From NCBI GenBank assembly GCA_037157565.1, contig JAZHRO010000019.1, positions 19,280,001 through 19,344,000 on the forward strand: a stretch of 64,000 bases of DNA, in the 5' to 3' direction. A program made the position numbers and the translations under genes. The notes beneath the pieces were generated by a model. It saw only the letters and a list, made by a program, of their open reading frames with translations. It searched no databases and was not told the origin of the DNA. Numbering within the stretch: position 1 is the first letter of the stretch; each line of letters starts with the position of its first letter. This stretch comes from Thalassia testudinum. Taxonomy: Eukaryota; Streptophyta; Magnoliopsida; Alismatales; Hydrocharitaceae. Positions 12,621 through 24,848 of this stretch are shown piece by piece.

Positions 12621-13406
12621 CTACTCGATCACCTCCTGACTCTGCCAGATCAGCCTGGGGCCAACCTCCCACTTGGTCCCCACCTCAGCCCAACTCAAGG
12701 GTGCAGTACACCTCCGTCCGTACAGAGCCTTGTAGGGTGCCATGCCGATGCTCAAGTGATAGCTGTTATTATATGCAAACTCCGCCAGGGGCAAGTGCTC
12801 CTCCCAAGAGCCCCTCCAGTCCAGTACACAAGCATGTAAAAGGTCCTCAAGCGTCTGTATTGTGCACTCTGACTGTCCGTTCGTCTGGAGGTGGTATGCG
12901 GTACTGAACCTCAACCGTGTTCCCAAGGCTTGCTGAAACTTAGCCCAAAACTGGGACGTGAAGCAAGTATCCCGATCGGATACAATCTCCCATGGAACTC
13001 CGTCGCGGATATACCTCTCTGCCAACTGTGCTGGTCCCAAATTGACTCGGATCGGCAAGAAACGTGCCGTCTTCGTCAGTCTGTCTACAATCACCTAGAC
13101 TACGTCGTGTCCTCGCTGGGTAACGGGCAAGCCCACCACCAAGTCCATGGTGATGCTCTCCCACTTCCACTCTGGCACTGGAAGTGCCTGCAATGGCCCT
13201 GCAGGCCTCTGATGCTTGGCCTTCACCTGCTGGCACACTAAACACTGCTGCACGAATTCACCTACATCTCGCTTCATTCCCCTCCACCAAAAGTCGCATC
13301 TTAGATAATGATACATCTTTGTGTTCCCGGGATGTATGGTGAACCTGGAATCGTGTGCCTCAGTCAGGAGCTCTCTCAACAGCTCCTTGTCCCTGGGAAC
13401 GCACAA
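12621..13406 (-). pseudogene. pol: Tekay-type pol: integrase zinc-binding and catalytic domains, broken
   Basis: Two consecutive minus-strand frames (13095-13406 and 12621-13094) form one integrase interrupted by an in-frame stop near 13095, at the position of a tryptophan codon in relatives. The first has an HHCC-type zinc region ending CLVCQQVKAKHQRP and the first catalytic aspartate in ITMDLVVGLP. The second has the second aspartate in IVSDRD and the glutamate in NGQSECTIQ, followed by EFAYNNSYH. The gap to the next piece (12510-12620) contains further lesions. Confidence 0.85.
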
Positions 13407-13634
13407 ACGTCCCCTTATGCGTAGTACCTCATCTGTAAAGGAGAAGTCTCCAGGGTCTCCTGGCAGTACTCTATCACGCTACGACTGTAGGTACGGATCG
13501 GCCATCTGTCCTGTGATGATGCGGTCTATCAACTCTGGCCTCGTCTGTTGTGTCACAGTCACTGCCCCACAGTGCCCCAGTAACTCTAGGGGTCGCCAAC
13601 TGCCCATCTCCTCCATGAGTCTCCAACTCTGTGC
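13407..13634 (-). pseudogene. pol: Tekay-type pol: RNase H to integrase linker, degenerate
   Basis: This joins the RNase H frame, which ends at 13635, to the integrase frame, which begins at 13406. No minus-strand frame stays open across it, which fits a decayed linker. Gene order and orientation are the only support for the assignment. Confidence 0.55.
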
Positions 13635-14751
13635 CTATAAATTGGCCAAGTGGGCAGGCGCCTTCCGGCTCAAGGCGTCATCCACCACGTTGGCCTTCCC
13701 CGGATGGTAGGAAATGCTGCAGTCATAGTCCTTCAGGAGCTCTAACCAAAGTCTCTGTCTCATGTTGAACTCCTTTTGATCAAACAAGTATCTGAGGCTC
13801 TTATGATCTGTGAAAATCTCAAAAGTCTCACCGTACAGGTAGTGCCTCCAAGTCTTCAGTGCGAAGACGACAGTTGCCAGCTCCAGGTCGTGGGTAGGGT
13901 AGCTATGCTCATGGGGCTTCAGTTGCCGTGAAGTGTAAGCGACAACGTGACCCCGCTTCATGAGCACACCCCCTGACCCCTGCAAAGAGGCATCCGTGTA
14001 CACAACGAAACCGCCACTGTTGTCTGGGAAGGTAAGCACAGGAGCCGAAGTCAGCCTCTCCTTCAGCTCCTGAAAATACGCCTCACAAGCGTCTATCCAA
14101 GAAAAGGGCACGTCCTTCCAGGTCAGCTGTGTCATAGGACGTGCAATCTGCGAGAAACCCCTGATAAACCGCCTATAGTAGCCTGCCAGTCCCAAGAAAC
14201 TATAGATCTCTGTCACTGTATGCGGTCTCTCCCACCTGAGCACTGCCTCAACCTTGGCTGGGTCCATAGCCAAGCCATCCCCGGAAATCACATGGCCTTA
14301 AAAGGTCACCTCCCTTAACTAGAATCGCACTTGCTGTATTTGGCGTACAACCTACGTCATCTCAGTGTGTCCAAAACCATCCGCAAGTACTGTCAGTGCT
14401 GTGCCTGATCCCGAGAGTAGATGAGCACATCATCAATAAATACCACCACGAACTGATCCAGATACGGTCTAAACACCCGGTTCATCAAATCCATGAAGGC
14501 AGCGGGGGCGTTGGTCAGCCCAAACAGCATGACCAAAAACTCGTAGTGTCCGTATCGGGTGGAGAAAGCTGTCTTGGAGACGTCGATCTCCTTGATCCTC
14601 AACTGGTGGTAGCCAGGCCTCAAGTCTATCTTGGAGAATACCGTGACACCTCGCAACAGGTCAAACAAGTCGTCAATCCTCGGCAGCGGATACCTGTTCT
14701 TGATGGTAACCCTATTCAGCTGTATGTAGTCCACACAAAGACGTAGGGTAC
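13635..14751 (-). pseudogene. pol: Tekay-type pol: reverse transcriptase C-terminal part and RNase H
   Basis: The frame at 14393-14734 continues the reverse transcriptase ([20 protein letters not shown], then [14 protein letters not shown] and the catalytic FIDDVLIYS). The frame at 13635-14291 carries the thumb region ([12 protein letters not shown]) and RNase H ([17 protein letters not shown], then [11 protein letters not shown] and DALSRK). A broken stretch of about 100 bp lies between them. The 5' part of the enzyme is 12.6 kb away at 27371, because an Athila-type element inserted between the codons of the phrase KKDGT and LRLCVDY. Confidence 0.9.
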
Positions 14752-16138
14752 TGACATGCGCTTGTGCGTGTGTGTTAAGAAGTGTCGTTATAGTCGCACT
14801 TGCAACGCCAGTTTTAAAGTAAATAGACAGAGGTGAGTCCGAGTGTCGATCTCAGGGAGGCGTGAAAATCGGATTTTTCTTATCACTTGTCACAGAAAGC
14901 GTGGAGTTTTGCTTGCGGAGGTGCGGTTTGAAAAGCGAGAGAGAGATAGAGAGAGAGATTAGGGTTAGAGTGTTTCTTGTTTAATCATGCAACTTAAACA
15001 GAAATTAAAGTAACAACTGAACAGAAAATAACTTCATTAATCATGCACTTTTAGTTCATAGCTTACAACATTAAATATATGCTCAAACAAAAGTAATGGA
15101 AAACTTAAAAGAGAGAGAGAGAGAGGAGGGAGAGCGACGAGGTAGCCACAGCAGTGGAGGAGGCTCCGTCGACGGCTCGTCGTCTCCGACGATTACAAGA
15201 GGGCCTAAAGCTAGCTAAGAGAGGGGTGGAGTAGTTGCAAGGGAAGTGAATGCCTTGAATGAGTGGTTGGAAGGGGTTTAAATAGGGTTAAGCGCTTTCT
15301 AAACGAAGAAGGGGCTTTAGCGACATCCGGGACGTCGCTAAAACCACTCCAAAAGTGTCGGTGAAGCCCTCCAGCCCGCCGGTCAACCGCCCGCGCCGTT
15401 CTTCTTCACGCTTAATCTGCGGCCACTGCGTGAGAGCCGTCTGATCGAAGATCGGACGACTGAGATTTGCCCTTGGATGCGCTCGGATTGCACCTCGGGC
15501 GCGTGTGTGCGCGGGCGTCGTCGCTCGGCGTGCGCGCGTGTGTGAGTGCTCGCGATCTGAGGGCGTGCCGTGTGGCGCGATCACGGTCACCCGCTGCTGA
15601 TCAGGTGGCCCAATTTCGCCACACACTTCCTTCGTCTTCAATTTCACGCACCACGCGGCTAGAACCCACGTTGCGTGCGTGCGGGCATGCGCGCTAACCG
15701 TTGCGCCACGCCCACGCTTTGTCGCGGCGACCACGCGGTTCTCGGCCATCCGATCGAAGATCGACGGTCGAGATTTGATCTCAGCTGATGGATGAGGCGA
15801 CGTACGGTGGAGCGGGGGTGACGTGGCGCAACGAGGGCCGTTGATCACCAGATCAACGGTCAGAACTTCTTGGGCCCATTGTAGGAGCTCCGGATGTCGG
15901 ATTTGGCCGATCTTGAGTCTGTTGGACTCTGTTCGTCGTTCTGAATCCATCTGTGTGGTCCAATTACTCATCTGAGGCCTGCTTTGACAAGTAGTTACAC
16001 AAATGACCATTAATACAATTTCATAAGCAATCTTGGTACATGATGCATGGAATGCTCCCATTCTACTTATGTGGTGTCTTTTATTGTTAAGATGGGCCTT
16101 ATTTAACAGAATTATCACCTCCTTGTGTAGTGTTATCA
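14752..16138 (-). repeat. 3' LTR of the minus-strand Athila element
   Basis: It begins TGACATGCGC and ends TTATCA on the plus strand; the partner begins TGATGTGTGC and ends TTATTA. In element orientation a TATA-like TATTTAAA lies at about 15278-15285. A GA-rich microsatellite (about 15110-15125) and a CpG-rich block with short inverted repeats such as GATCGAAGATC (15440-15470 and 15750-15765) follow. The 283-codon minus frame across it is not a gene: the other LTR does not keep it open. Confidence 0.88.
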
Positions 16139-16142
16139 TACC

Positions 16143-17797
16143 TGATTAGCCCATAGTTGTGGGCTATTTAAGTATTTAAATGCCTAAACATTAGGATAAT
16201 TCTAACATTTATTTAGCATAAATTAGGATGTAAATAGATTAATTCATATTTTTAATTTAATTACATAATCCATACATTGCATTTAGAATTAGCTTAGAAT
16301 GCCATTCATCTAATTAGTTAGCTAATTAAGTACATTATTTTAGTTAACATAAAACTTGAGGGTTTATATATAAATAACCATAATATTTTAATAATATCCT
16401 TTATTATTCTTCTTCTCAGCAACGACTCGGCTGCCGCTGCAACGCCTCCGACCTCACTAAAAGCGCATTCATGGATCGGCGGAGAAGGTGGATCTGCTCC
16501 CGCCTCTCCATTCAAATTTGTGCAGGCCGCTACAAAAGGAGGAGAGAGGATGCTGAGCGAGGCAGGCCTCCGCCACCGACCCACCACTGTGCAGAGAGAA
16601 CTTCTCTCTTCCACTCCACACTGCCGGCCTCTACTGTGGCGACGAGTCTCCATCACCATGGGCGTGTGGTGTGACAGGCCACACCGCCATCCGGAGCTCG
16701 CCGCATCACCGTGAGCACCTTAGCGTGCATCTCCCTCGCCGTCGTCACCAACCACCACCGCCGCAACCACCGTCACTGCAATCACCTTCTCATTCACTTA
16801 AGACGTCTGGGAAATTTCCCGGACGTCTGAAGCTACCCGCTCACCTGTGATCACCCACTTGCGTACCCGTCTGAAGTCCACCCGCACCTGCACAACCACA
16901 TCTGCCCATCTCACCGTTCACGCCCGCACCACCACCCCCGCGCTTGCGCCTTCATCCGTGCATGCCCACGCCTGCAGCTCCACCCACCAGCCTCCAGCGC
17001 AACCGCGCCCACCATTAGCCTTCGCCATCTCCACGCCCTCCAGACCACGCACGCCCTCCTCAGCCTGCAGCGCCCACCTCCCGCACTTGCAGCAGCAACC
17101 GCGCCTGCAGAACTCAAACCGTAACCGCACCCGCGCCTGTCGAACCTCCAGACCGCGCCCACCAGCCTGCAGCGCCCTTCTCCCGCGCCTGCAGAACCGC
17201 CACCAGCAGCGCCCTCCTCCCGCGCCTGCAGAGCCGTCAGCAGAAGCACGCCAGCAGATCTCACGCCAACAGCCGCGCAAGCTCACCGGCTGCAGCACCT
17301 CCGCTGGAGCTCATCCGGCCACCTCCGGCCGCCGCGCGACTTGCCGCCACCACCGATTCGAAGCCCTCGGTCCAAGGGACCTCCTCCGAGCTTCCCGCGC
17401 CCGGCCATCCGCTCCTCGTCGCGCAAGACAAAGGGGAAAAATTCCCCTGTTTTGCTACAGTAAACCATCAATTAGAAATTACATTTTTTGCCATTGTCAC
17501 TTTTTAATGATATTTTATTTATTCTGCATTGCGGAAAATATCCTCTAGTTTCTCATAATTGCCATTTCAGCATTATTTCTTACTTAAACCTTAATCTAAA
17601 GGCAATCTTGGCTTGATTCTTGTCCAAACTAACTACGAACGAACGTTTTTAATTGGTGCGAATTTTAATACGTCATTGCCTCCCTGTGGATACGACCTGC
17701 TCCTCTGCGAGTGGTTATTTCTTGTTAAATATTGATTAGTCAATTTTTCCACCACATTAAACTACAAACGACTTTAAAGCGAAAGATCGACCAGTCA
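16143..17797 (+). mobile_element. Solo LTR inserted at the LTR/polypurine-tract junction
   Basis: The segment starts TGATTAG and ends CAGTCA, and is flanked by ATACC on both sides (16138-16142 and 17798-17802). The duplicated bases span the last base of the host LTR and the start of its polypurine tract. Near the right end lies the U5-type phrase CCTCCCTGTGGATACGACCT. No internal gypsy region is present, so it is a solo LTR of 1655 bp, probably Athila/Tat-like. It includes a 28-bp near-palindrome at 16801-16828 with the GACGTC core at both ends. The 233-codon frame at 16847-17548 is proline/arginine-rich low-complexity translation. Confidence 0.85.
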
Positions 17798-17798
17798 A

Positions 17799-17835
17799 TA
17801 CCCCCATTCTTACTCCTTGCTAGTCCCTAGCAAGG
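17799..17835 (-). promoter_or_regulatory. Polypurine tract and adjacent stem-loop (minus-strand Athila)
   Basis: On the minus strand a G-rich tract (complement of TACCCCCAT at 17799-17807) marks the plus-strand primer site next to the 3' LTR; the solo LTR now separates the two. Next to it is a perfect 9-bp inverted repeat, CCTTGCTAG (17815-17823) and CTAGCAAGG (17827-17835), with a TCC loop. Confidence 0.75.
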
Positions 17836-19155
17836 TTTATTCTAGCCTTTATTTTCTTTCAGAAATTAATAAGTAATTGGTTAGACACTTTGTCACTTGT
17901 CAATAGGAGGAAATATACGAAGATCTTAACCTACAAAGACTAAGCAGCGCCCGGGTGTCTGCCAAAATACGAATCGACCGAATCCTTGCTTTAATGTATA
18001 TAACTATACATATGTATATGTATATATATATTTTTTTAGAATTTTTTTCGGAATTTAGTGTGGGTTGGTAACTTTTTATGGCTACCCAACCCACCCAAAA
18101 CTCGGTCAAAACCCTAAGTGCTAAGCATCTTGGTGTGACGATTGTGATAGACTCACTTAACGGTAATTCAGACAGACTTCAAGTTTCTACGCCTCTAGGT
18201 GACCGGAAGAGGAAATATATTTGCCTGAAGGTGTATTTGTTCGATTGGTAGCTTTTTCCCTACGTTTATTTTAATTGGGGTCAACATAAGGATTTTTCCA
18301 GTGTATATCTCCCTGGCTTGTACTACTTCCCTGCTTCTTCCTTAAGTGTTTTTGGTTCTTTTTGTGCAGTTATTGAGTTGGGCTCTAGACAACCAACCAA
18401 TGGGCTGTTACCCATGATCACTTGCCAGCCATACTTGTGCAGTGAAGTGTGGTTTATTTTCTTTTCTTCTCCCTTTTTTTTTTCGTAGGTGGCTTCCCTA
18501 ATCTCAAATGTACCTAGAGGCAATGAAGAAGAAATGGTCTGTGGCTGGGTTTTAGACAACCTGCCAATGGGTTGTTACCCACGACAACTTGCCGGCCATA
18601 CCACCCTAGAGAGTTCATTAGCTACCCAATTTCTGTCAAAATCTCCGAGGAGTGAGTCTGTGCAAAAATGTGTGCAGATGCTTAGACTCAAAGTTTTTCT
18701 GAGTTAGAGGGTGAGTTGATAAGTCGTATACTTGCCACCTTATTTAGTAGGTGGATTAGAATGGCTTAAGGTTGCAAGGATTCGAAGCTAAATCCATATT
18801 TTAACGGACACCAGGGCTGATTAAGCCTGAAGGCCTGAAAAGTCTAAGTGTTTAAGTTCTTTTTGTATTATTTCCCACTATTGACAAGTTTCTAATGCCT
18901 AAGTTTTCTTCCTAAATTCAATTTTTTTTAAAATTATTTTATTTGATTCAGGCTGATTAAATGAGCTCAGGATTATGCAATTTATCATCCCCCCATGCTT
19001 AAGTTGGACAATGTCCTCATTGGCAAGTACATGGATGCATAAGGGTTCAAAAAGATAGTACTTGAGTGATGTAAAATACCTGATCAGTCTGAATCCTCTA
19101 GGTTGCCTCCCAGGAAGCGTTGAGTTTAACGCCTCTAGCTGGGCGGTGCTCCGTG
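17836..19155 (-). other. Non-coding 3' region of the minus-strand Athila element
   Basis: The stretch between pol and the 3' LTR has no env-like frame. It resembles the same region of the 7.7 kb element (32386-33600) over most of its length. It contains two copies of a unit with GACAACC...ACTTGCCAGCCATAC (about 18375-18435 and 18545-18605). Near 18986-19002 lies a second G-rich tract on the minus strand, beside the small inverted repeat CAATG-TCCT-CATTG (19009-19022). At 19090-19145 it keeps the post-pol phrase with GTTAAACTCAACGCTTCC (minus strand). Confidence 0.7.
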
Positions 19156-20355
19156 TCAGCACTCAACGAGGGTGACACTCTCCTTTGGGGGAACCTGGGC
19201 CAGGAAATGCTTCAATCTTTGACCATTAACTATAAAAGTGTGCCCAGTGTTAGGATCAGCGATTTCAACCGCCCCATTAGAGTAGGGCTTAACCACCTGA
19301 AATGGTCCTGTCCATTTGGACCTGAGTTTCCCCGGGAAGAGTTTTAGGCGGGTGTCAAACAGCCAAACTTGCTGGTTAGGCTCAAAGGTTTTTCTATGAA
19401 TGAGTCGGTTGTGGACGGCTTTCATTTTCTCCTTATACAGTCGACTATTTTCAAAAGCGTCCCGACGAATTTCTTCGAGCTCAAATAATTGGAGCGTCCT
19501 CTGTGCACCGGCTAACTTGGGATCCATGTTACATTGCTTGACAGCCCAATAAGCCCGGTGTTCCAATTCGACAGGAAGATGGCAGGCTTTGCCAAAGACC
19601 AGGCGATAAGGCGACATGCCTATCGGGTTCTTGAAAGTGGTCCTGTATGCCCACAGGGCATCATCAAGTCGTGTGGACCAGTCTTTCTTGTCAGGTCTCA
19701 CAGTCTTCTGTAAAATGTTCTTGATTTGTCTATTTGAGACCTCGGTCTGCCCATTTGTTTGTGAATGATATGGGGTAGCAATGCGGTGGTTCACCCTGTA
19801 TTTTCTAAGTAGGGCATGGAATTGGGAATGGATAAAATGGCTTCCACCATCACTGATCATGGCCTTGGGTATTCCAAACTGGGAAAAGATGTTCTTCTTA
19901 ACAAAGTCCATGACAGTCTTGTGATCGCATCGGCGGGTGGCGACAGCTTCAATCCATTTAGAAACATAGTCGACTGAGACTAGGATGTACTCGAAGCCAT
20001 TGGATGGTGGAAAGGGGCCCATAAAATCGATACCCCAAACGTCGAAGATTTCGACAATCAAAATGGGCTAGAGGGGCATCATATCTTTCTTGGTCATGGT
20101 CCCCAGCGTTTGGCAGCGTGAGCAAGTCTTGGCAAAGTTGTGTGCATCCTTAAATAGGGATGGCCAGTAAAATCCGGACTGCAGAACCTTTGCAGCCGTT
20201 TTCTTTCCAGAGAAGTGGCCACCACAAGCCTGGTCATGACAGAAGAAAAGCACACTCTGAACTTCGTCTTCGGGGATACACATCCTGATGATCTGGTGAG
20301 CACAGAGGTGAAACGGCATGGGATCATCCCAGAAATAGTGCTTGGCCTCAGCCAA
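19156..20355 (-). pseudogene. pol: Athila-type pol: integrase, one in-frame stop
   Basis: Two frames in the same phase (20068-20355 and 19156-20061) form one integrase split by a TAG at 20068-20070, which corresponds to a glutamine codon in the plus-strand relative (a C-to-T change). The zinc region reads [14 protein letters not shown] and then CSRCQTLG. Catalytic residues are visible in [19 protein letters not shown] and [10 protein letters not shown]. The C-terminal part ([19 protein letters not shown]) is intact to the stop. A second break near 20360 separates it from RNase H. Confidence 0.88.
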
Positions 20356-20367
20356 GAACCTGTCCCA

Positions 20368-21807
20368 TTATTGTCTGGACCAGCTGTGCGGGGTTTGTCC
20401 TACAACTAGGTAGTTGACGTAGTCAGCATACCATGGAATTTTCTTGTCTTGCACAGCCAGGATGTGTTCATCGGGGAAGGTGTCAGATAGAGGTAGGGAG
20501 GGTCCAATGTGGTCTGGATGAAGTCTAGACAAGTGGTCAGCCACCACATTTTTTGATTCGGCCTTGTCTCGGATTTCCAGGTCAAATTCCTGCAAAAGCA
20601 GGATCCATCTGATGAGCCTGGGCTTTGCGTCCTTCTTGGCCAACAGGTGCCGGATGTCTGAATGGTCAGTGTAAATCATCACGTGGGATCCCAGCAAGTA
20701 TGATCGAAACTTTTCAAGTCCAAAGACTACAATGAGCAGCTCTTTCTCTGTGACCGTATAATTTCGTTGGGCCTCGTCCAACGTTTTGCTCGTGTAGTAG
20801 ATCACCATGGGATTCTTATCTTGCCTTTGTCCCAGGATAGCACCTATGGCAAAATCTGATGCATCACACATAATCTCAAAGACCTGGGACCAGTCTAGGG
20901 GTTGACGTACAGGTGCGGTGGAGACTAAGTCCCGGAGGGTGTGATAAGCTTGGATGCAATCAAAAGACATGTGGAATGTGGCGTTGTTGGCTAGAAGGTC
21001 GGTCAAGGGTTTGGAAAGCTTGGAAAAGTCTTTTATGAACCTTCGGTAGAAGCCAACATGTCCTAAGAATGAGCGAATCTGTCGGACCGAGCTAGGTGGA
21101 GGAAGTTCGAAAATCAAATCAACCTTAGCCTGATCGACCTCGATGCCCCTGTGCGATACGATGTTCCTGAGGATAATTCCTTCTTGAGCCATAAAATGGC
21201 TCTTTTCCCAACTTAACACCAGATTAACCTCGATACATCATTTCAGGATTTTCTCCAAGTTGCTCAGACAATGGTCGAATGAATTCCCGAATACAGAGAA
21301 ATCATCCATAAAGACCTCTAAGTATTCACCCACCATTTCTGAAAAAATGGCTAGCATGAAACGCTGGAAGGTCGCAGGTGCGTTGCATAACCCGAACAGC
21401 ATTCAACGGAATACAAATGTGCCATATGGGCAAGTGAATGTGGTCTTTTCTTGATCCTCCGGAGCAATTGCGACTTGGTTATATCCTGAATATCCATCCA
21501 GGAAGCAAAAATACTTCTGCCCTGCCAATCTTTCAAGGATTTGGTCAATGAATGGTAAGGGGAAATGATCCTTCTTAGTGGCTTCATTGAGCTTCCTATA
21601 ATCAATACACACCCACCATGCGGTGGTGGTGCGAGTGGGGATGGATTTGCCATGATCATTGGTGACAACGGTGAGCCCCGCTTTCTTTGGAACCACTTGA
21701 GTGGGGCTTACCCAAGGGCTATCGGAGATAGGATAGATGATGTCGGCGTCAAGCCACTTGATAATTTCTTTCTTAACGACCTCCCGCATGTTTGGGTTTA
21801 AATGTCT
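20368..21807 (-). pseudogene. pol: Athila-type pol: reverse transcriptase and RNase H, broken
   Basis: The frame at 21403-21789 holds the fingers and palm start ([42 protein letters not shown]). The frame at 20368-21219 holds the thumb ([18 protein letters not shown]) and RNase H ([53 protein letters not shown]). The palm stretch with the catalytic DD pair falls in the damaged zone between them (21220-21402), where I could not follow an open frame. The enzyme cannot be made as it stands. Confidence 0.85.
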
Positions 21808-23450
21808 CTACATCTGGCAGGAAGGTCGTGCCCCATCTTCCAGGTAAATCTTATGGGTGCAATAGGTGGGGCTAATTCCCCTTAAGTCAGAAATGGTCCA
21901 ACCAATGGCGGCTCGATGTTCTGAAAGGGTCATAGTCAATCTGAGTTCTTGATCCTTGGTTAGATGAGAATTAATAATCACTAGGAAGGTCTGGTCAGGT
22001 CCCAGGAAGACATACTTGAGGTTCTTGGGCAATGGTTTAAGTTCAGGTGCGGGTGGAACCACAGTCGATGGGAAGGGAAAGGGCGAGAGTTGATCAACAT
22101 CGATCTCCTCAAATGGTGTTGTGTGATGGTACTTAGCCTTACAGAGGTCCACGGGTAATGATGGTGATGGGTCAGAACAGTCACTACGGGTTTAGTGGTC
22201 TGATACAGAACTGAGGGTGAGGTATTCCTCGATTAGAGTTTCCACGGGATCAAGTTCCTCAACGCAATCGCAATCAAAAGACTTTGTTGCCTGGAAGATA
22301 TCCAATTACATTTTCTTGTCCCCGAAGGCGATTTCCATACATCCCGTGTCGCAATCAATGTTTGCCTTAGCCATAGCTAAGAATGGTCTGCCTAAGATTA
22401 TGGGTGCGTTCTGTAATTTTTTAGGGACTTCCATGTCGAGCATCAAAAAGTTGACCAGGAAATAGAAGTCCTTGACCCATACAATCATGTCCTCGACAAC
22501 CCCCTTCGGGGTTTTCACTGATCTATCAGCCAGCTGGATGGTGACAGGGGTTGGTGTCAGCTCTCCAAAACCAAATTGGTGGTACAGGGTTGTTGGAATC
22601 AGGTTGATAGAAGCACCTAGGTCTAGGAGTGCTCTATCAAATGTCATGTCCCCGATATTGTAGGAAATCAGGGGTGCTCCTGGGTTAGTTCGTTTGAGTG
22701 GAAGGTTGCTTGATATTACGGAACTTGCTTGTTCAGAGAGCACAACCTTCCTAGGTGCTTGAGGTCTCGGCTTATGCTTAGGTGTACAGGCATCCTTTAA
22801 AAACTTGGCATAAGCAGGGATGTGTTTGACGGCTTCAAGGAGCGGAATATCAATCTGTACTTGCTTAAAGATTTCCAACAGCTCTGTTTCCATAACATTC
22901 TTCTTTTTCTTGATTGTTTCCAAGGCCTCAAGGTAGGGTGTCTGAATGTGGATTGGTTCTATTTCTGGGTCCTTGGTTGGTGCCTCTTCTAAGTCGGGTA
23001 TTTCAACGGGTGAAGTCTCGGGGAGAGTCGACCATTTGGGATCCTGGGTTTTGGTGCCGCTTCTCAAGGTCACCGCATTCGCATAGGCATTGGGGCCATG
23101 GGTTGATCCTTGAGAAGACGAGGATGAAGAAGCACCAAACCCAGGAGGTGTTTGCGGGGCTGGCTGGACCATGTGAGCCTGCCCGGGTTGCTTTGGAACC
23201 CTTGCGAATTGGGGCCTCTGTTAATTATGTTTCGCGGGTTTGGTTGTGGTTGGGAAGGTAGGGATCCTTGTTGTTTACAGTCCAAGAGTTGGCTTAACTG
23301 TCCCTTTACCAAGGCCATTTCCTCCTGATGCTTCTGGTTCATTTTAGTCATCATTTTTATTAGGGTATCCATTTGGTTTTGTGGGGGAGGGGCCGCCCTA
23401 TTCTGATTATATTGTGGTCTAACTGGTGGTCTTTGCTGATAGGGGGGCAA
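21808..23450 (-). pseudogene. Athila-type gag C-terminus, protease and linker to reverse transcriptase, broken
   Basis: The frame at 22306-23172 has the aspartic protease active-site phrase [16 protein letters not shown] and the later [15 protein letters not shown], preceded by a proline-rich linker with KHIPAYAKFLKDACTP. The frame at 23070-23450 is the glutamine/proline-rich gag tail. The frame at 21808-22152 is the protease-to-reverse-transcriptase linker (LKPLPKNLKYVFLG). All are minus strand and separated by frame changes. The active-site aspartate is kept. Confidence 0.82.
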
Positions 23451-23531
23451 GTGTGGCTGCTGGTTTGGCCTGGGCTGGTTCTGGAATTGCGGTGGTTTCT
23501 GGTTTGTCCAACCAAAGTTGGGGTGGTTACG

Positions 23532-24845
23532 CTAGCCAGTGTTGTAAGTGTTGGAGAAAGGGTCCGATTTTGCATAACCTTGGACAGCTTGCACATCTTC
23601 AAGGATAGTCGATGTCGATGGAGAGGGAAGGGAGTAATCAAGGGTTGAGGGAGCAAAGGTCCCTCCTTGGAACGTGGTCAGGGGTTGTTCCAGGTTCAAT
23701 TGGGTTAAGGGCTGGACCAGGTCAATATTATGCTCTCCCTTTGCTAGGGAGAAAGTCTGTAAGGGATTCTTGGTCTTGTTTAGTAGCTCATCAATTTTTT
23801 TGTCCACCAATTCCACTTGATCCAATTTCTTGGCAATGATGTCCATGTCAACCATTCCAGAATTTGCTTATACTTCATAAATCCCACCACGGGGTTGACT
23901 GGACCTGTTGAACTGGGTCATAGAGGCATTGTTGAGTGAATTCTCGCTCATAGACTCAAAGAGCTCAAACGTGCTCTCCTCGTCTTTGTTCAGGAAGTTC
24001 CCCCCGCATGAGGCATTGACGAAGTTTCGTAGGTTGCTGTCCAGACCGTGGTAGAAAATCTGGGCCAATTGCTACCTTGGTACTTCGTGGTGTGGGCATT
24101 TCCTCAAGAGTTCATTAAATCGTTCCCACGCCTCATGAAATTGTTCCCCACCCTGGAGTGTAAAGGTAGTGATAGCTCTTCTGAGGGCATTGGTCTTTCC
24201 TATAGGGAAGAATTTCTTTAAAAATGCATGCCTCAGTTCTTTTCAGGTGGTGATGGGTCTACCTAGGGTTCTAAGCCAATGAGAAGCCTTGTCTCTTAAT
24301 GAGAAGGGAAACATGTTGATTAGAACAATGTCAAGGCTAATGTTCCTAGGTTTCACAGTTCATACTATGCGGTCGAGATCCTCTAGATGCTGGAAGGGGT
24401 CCTCATTTGAGCTTCCATGAAAGTGGTTCTGGATTAGACTTAAGACATTCGATTTTAGCTCAAAATCATCTCCCCCTTTGGGGATCCTAAGGTGCGGCTC
24501 GACTCTAATAGCAGAGGGATTATAGAAATTGCAGAGGGGCCTTGGCTGATCCTGGAATGGTGGTATATCAAGTGATGGTTGCCCTGGTATGTCTTGGAAA
24601 GGTGGTGGTGGTTGTTCTTGTGGGTTTTGTAACAGTTGTATGGCTTGCATGATGGTATGGATTTGTTGTTGCTGAAGCCGGTGGTTAGCATTAATTTGGG
24701 CTTGGATGATGGCCATAGCGTCTGGTGGGGGTTGATCCTCAACCTCATCTACCCTAGGTTCCGCCATGTTTCTAACAGAATTTCGTTGCCTAGATTCCTG
24801 CCCCAAAACACACAACTCGGGATGTAGTGAGCGTCTCTCGTGCAT
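23532..24845 (-). pseudogene. gag: Athila-type gag, broken
   Basis: The N-terminal frame at 24360-24845 contains MAEPRVDEVEDQPP and ends in the region before the conserved capsid-like core. The core (24069-24359) has lost its frame. Frames at 23868-24068 (FYHGLDSNLRNFVNASCGG) and 23532-23855 (DMDIIAKKLDQVELVDKK, then DPFSNTYN) share one phase and are separated by a stop. No CX2CX4HX4C zinc knuckle is visible between the coiled region and DPFSNTYN. The likely start is the methionine of MAEPRV, at about 24767. Confidence 0.82.
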
Positions 24846-24848
24846 ACA

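Noticed and set aside
15288..16139. Minus-strand frame of 283 codons in the Athila LTR
   Set aside because: The partner LTR (25980-27365) breaks it into short frames, so it is not maintained.
16847..17548. Open frame of 233 codons
   Set aside because: Pro/Arg/Thr-rich translation of a GC-rich block in a solo LTR; overlapping open frames on the other strand point to composition, not coding.
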